DNA from: Clostridia bacterium
GTDB lineage: Bacteria > Bacillota > Clostridia > Christensenellales > Borkfalkiaceae
DNA: 64,000 nt
Reading direction: 5' to 3'
Assembly: GCA_017445995.1 (NCBI GenBank)
Contig: JAFSRT010000019.1
Coordinates: 62,001 to 126,000, forward strand
Part shown: piece after piece, positions 62,353-64,000 of the stretch
Layout of the letters: each line of letters begins with the position of its first letter
Position numbering within the stretch: the stretch's first letter is position 1
The notes under the pieces: generated by a model
Seen by the model: only the letters and a program-made list of their open reading frames with translations
Told to the model about the DNA's origin: nothing
Databases searched by the model: none
Position numbers and translations under genes: made by a program

Positions 62353-63840
62353 TTATTCTCCGTCGTGAGAAAGTTTTATCATATTCCACGAGAAAGGCGG
62401 CAATTTCGCTATAACCGAATCCTTCTCGGTTTTAACGCCTTTCAGTTCTGTCGGAACAACCGCAAACGGGTTTTTAAAGGTGTTCTGTTTTTTCAGGTCG
62501 TCGCTGAATAACGAAACGGTTTCTTTGACCTTTATATCCTTAAACAGGTTGAGATTTATATTTATTTCGTTTTCTTCGGCTGCGTAGTTTACAAGGAAAA
62601 CACATATTTCCTTATCGTCGTAAGTAATAGCGCTCGAAACGTAATCGGCTTTGCCGTATTTACTGTCGAACTTGTCGCAAGTGTTTACGGTGCGCAAAGT
62701 TTTTCCTTTCGCGTTGTTGGAAACGTACTTAAACGGATAGAAAATAGTCTGCCTTATGGCAGGTCCGTCCGCCTGCGTCATTATCGGCGCGATAACGTTG
62801 ACGAGTTGCGCAAGACACGCCATTTTAACGACGTCGCAGTTGTTAAGCAAGGTATTCATAAGTCCGCCGAAAACGAGTGCGTCCTGCATGGTATAGACGT
62901 CTTCGAGAATATGCGGGGCAATAAGCCTGTCAGGCGTGTTGTCCGCGTTCTGATACCAAACGTTCCACTCGTCGAAACTTATATACATATCCTTTTTGGA
63001 ACGGAGTTTTGCCTTAACGAAAGTTAAAACCCCTTTTATCGTTTTTATATACTCGTCCATCTGAACGTAACTTGCATAAAAGTCGTCGTCGTTACCTTCC
63101 CACCAGTAGTATTGATGAACGGACAAGAAGTCGGCAAAATCGTAAAGATTTTCGCAAACGGTTTTATCCCACTCGGGGAAAGTCGGCTGATTAACGCTTG
63201 CGCTTCCGCAAACGACGAGTTTGGTTTTAGGGTCTATCCACCTTATCATCTTCGCCGTTTCAAGCGCTTTTTTCGAATAGTCTTCGGCGTTTAAGTGGCA
63301 GATTTGCCAAACGCCGTCCATTTCGTTTCCCAAACACCAACTTTCAACCTTATACGGTTCTTTACGTCCGTTCTGTTTTCTTAAATCGGAATAGTAAGTT
63401 CCTTCCTTAAAGTTGCAGTATTCCGCGAGATTTGCGCCGTCCTGCGGTGTTCCCGTGCCGAGATTGACCGCCATTAACGGTTCGCACCCCGATTTATCGC
63501 ACCATTTCATAAACTCGTCCGTTCCGAATTCGTTGGTATCCACGGTGGACCACGCCATATCGAAACGGCGTTTTCTGTTTTCCTTCGGCCCTATACCGTC
63601 TTCCCAACGGTAGCCCGAAAGATAATTACCGCCGGGGTATCTTACCTTTTTGACGTTAAGTTCCTTAATAAGGTCTATTACGTCCTGACGGAATCCGTTT
63701 TCGTCCGCCGTTTTATGAGTAGGTTCGTAAATGCCTTCGTAAACCGCCCTTCCTAAATGTTCTATAAAAGAACTGAACATATCGGGGGAAATATCTCCGA
63801 TATCCAAATGTTTGATTGCTAATATTTTCGTATTTTTCAT
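62353..63840 (-). CDS. abfA: Alpha-L-arabinofuranosidase, GH51
   Basis: 495 residues from the ATG at 63838-63840; the frame begins five codons earlier at a TTG that is part of the ribosome site (TTGGAG). The (beta/alpha)8 domain has RYPGGNYLSGYRWEDGIGP, acid/base glutamate in WCLGNEMDG and nucleophile glutamate in SFDEWNVWY, with a beta-sandwich C-terminal. No signal peptide, so it acts in the cytosol on imported arabino-oligosaccharides. It follows an ABC permease and precedes the two arabinanases, which supply the oligosaccharides. Confidence 0.95.
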   Translation of the reverse strand: MKNTKILAIKHLDIGDISPDMFSSFIEHLGRAVYEGIYEPTHKTADENGFRQDVIDLIKELNVKKVRYPGGNYLSGYRWEDGIGPKENRKRRFDMAWSTVDTNEFGTDEFMKWCDKSGCEPLMAVNLGTGTPQDGANLAEYCNFKEGTYYSDLRKQNGRKEPYKVESWCLGNEMDGVWQICHLNAEDYSKKALETAKMIRWIDPKTKLVVCGSASVNQPTFPEWDKTVCENLYDFADFLSVHQYYWWEGNDDDFYASYVQMDEYIKTIKGVLTFVKAKLRSKKDMYISFDEWNVWYQNADNTPDRLIAPHILEDVYTMQDALVFGGLMNTLLNNCDVVKMACLAQLVNVIAPIMTQADGPAIRQTIFYPFKYVSNNAKGKTLRTVNTCDKFDSKYGKADYVSSAITYDDKEICVFLVNYAAEENEININLNLFKDIKVKETVSLFSDDLKKQNTFKNPFAVVPTELKGVKTEKDSVIAKLPPFSWNMIKLSHDGE

Positions 63841-63858
63841 AAACGTAATCTCCAAAAA

Positions 63859-64000
63859 TTATTCCTTCATACCGGAGAAGGCTACCGAGTTGACTATTTC
63901 CCTTTGGAAAATAATAAACAAAATTATAACCGGCATCATAGCAAAAACGCTTGCCGCCATATTGAGTTGCGTTTTCGAGTAGGTCGAATACGGACTCATG
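63859..64000 (-). CDS. Carbohydrate ABC transporter permease, C-terminal part
   Basis: Partial gene running off the right edge; 47 codons are visible. The end TQLNMAASVFAMMPVIILFIIFQREIVNSVAFSGMKE is the last helix and tail of MalG/AraQ-type permeases, with FQR and a closing SGMK. By context it imports arabino-oligosaccharides. It is 18 bases upstream of abfA in the same direction, so it is part of the arabinan operon; further transporter genes should lie just beyond the window. Confidence 0.88.
   Translation of the reverse strand, partial: MSPYSTYSKTQLNMAASVFAMMPVIILFIIFQREIVNSVAFSGMKE

Overview
The window reads as chromosomal DNA of a low-to-moderate GC, Gram-positive anaerobe of the Bacillota, class Clostridia. 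The support is a V/A-type ATPase operon in the Enterococcus ntp order, electron-bifurcating NfnAB, the Firmicutes gene order mrnC-rlmB-sigH, a CwlD-like amidase, CsoR-controlled copper export and lipoprotein arabinanases. An uncultured gut lineage related to Christensenellales is my guess; only the class level is well supported. Almost every gene lies on the minus strand, as expected for one replichore read along the leading strand.

Layout. 1-8.1 kb: the V-ATPase operon ntpFIKECGABD, transcribed leftward from a clear sigma-A promoter; its proteolipid keeps all five sodium ligands known from Enterococcus hirae. 8.2-8.7 kb: tRNA-Val, Gly, Cys and Leu. 8.7-16.1 kb: an accessory stretch with a 5'-truncated TetR gene, guaA, an anti-anti-sigma remnant, a MATE pump, a streptogramin-type acetyltransferase, a flavodoxin, a DUF1643 protein and tRNA-Leu(CAG), which is followed by tandem copies of its own 3' end. 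16.1-25.7 kb: trmO, a P-loop kinase, the csoR-copA-copZ copper operon, a dehydrogenase with nfnAB, a MocR-type regulator divergent from an ECF S component, and tmRNA. 25.7-32.5 kb: metA-metY and smpB-rnr-secG-gpmI. 32.5-37.3 kb: minD with a possible minE, an MreB-like actin, Ppx/GppA and a TauE/SafE transporter in two halves. 37.4-43.2 kb: a 1007-residue lipoprotein with a C-terminal membrane segment, a striking hairpin array, murG and a WYL regulator. 43.2-53 kb: recR, ybaB, dnaX, sigH, rlmB, mrnC, an amidase, gyrA and gyrB. 53-56.4 kb: a small zinc-ribbon protein, tRNA-Pro, a padR-DUF1700-DUF4097 envelope operon, tRNA-Ala(CGC) with a duplicated tail-terminator unit, and a small membrane protein. 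56.9-64 kb: an arabinan-use operon (ABC permease, GH51, two GH43 lipoproteins, sugar kinase, araD).

The most unusual structure is a set of intergenic hairpin-chain elements at four places. The clearest, at 40593-40763, has seven short hairpins separated by seven copies of GTTATAT, four direct and then three inverted. Two others sit directly behind tRNA genes, where the tRNA 3' end and a terminator are repeated with chains of short hairpins between them. A fourth abuts the truncated end of the TetR gene. Stem sequences differ but the layout recurs, which suggests selection on, or mobility of, a structured DNA or RNA.
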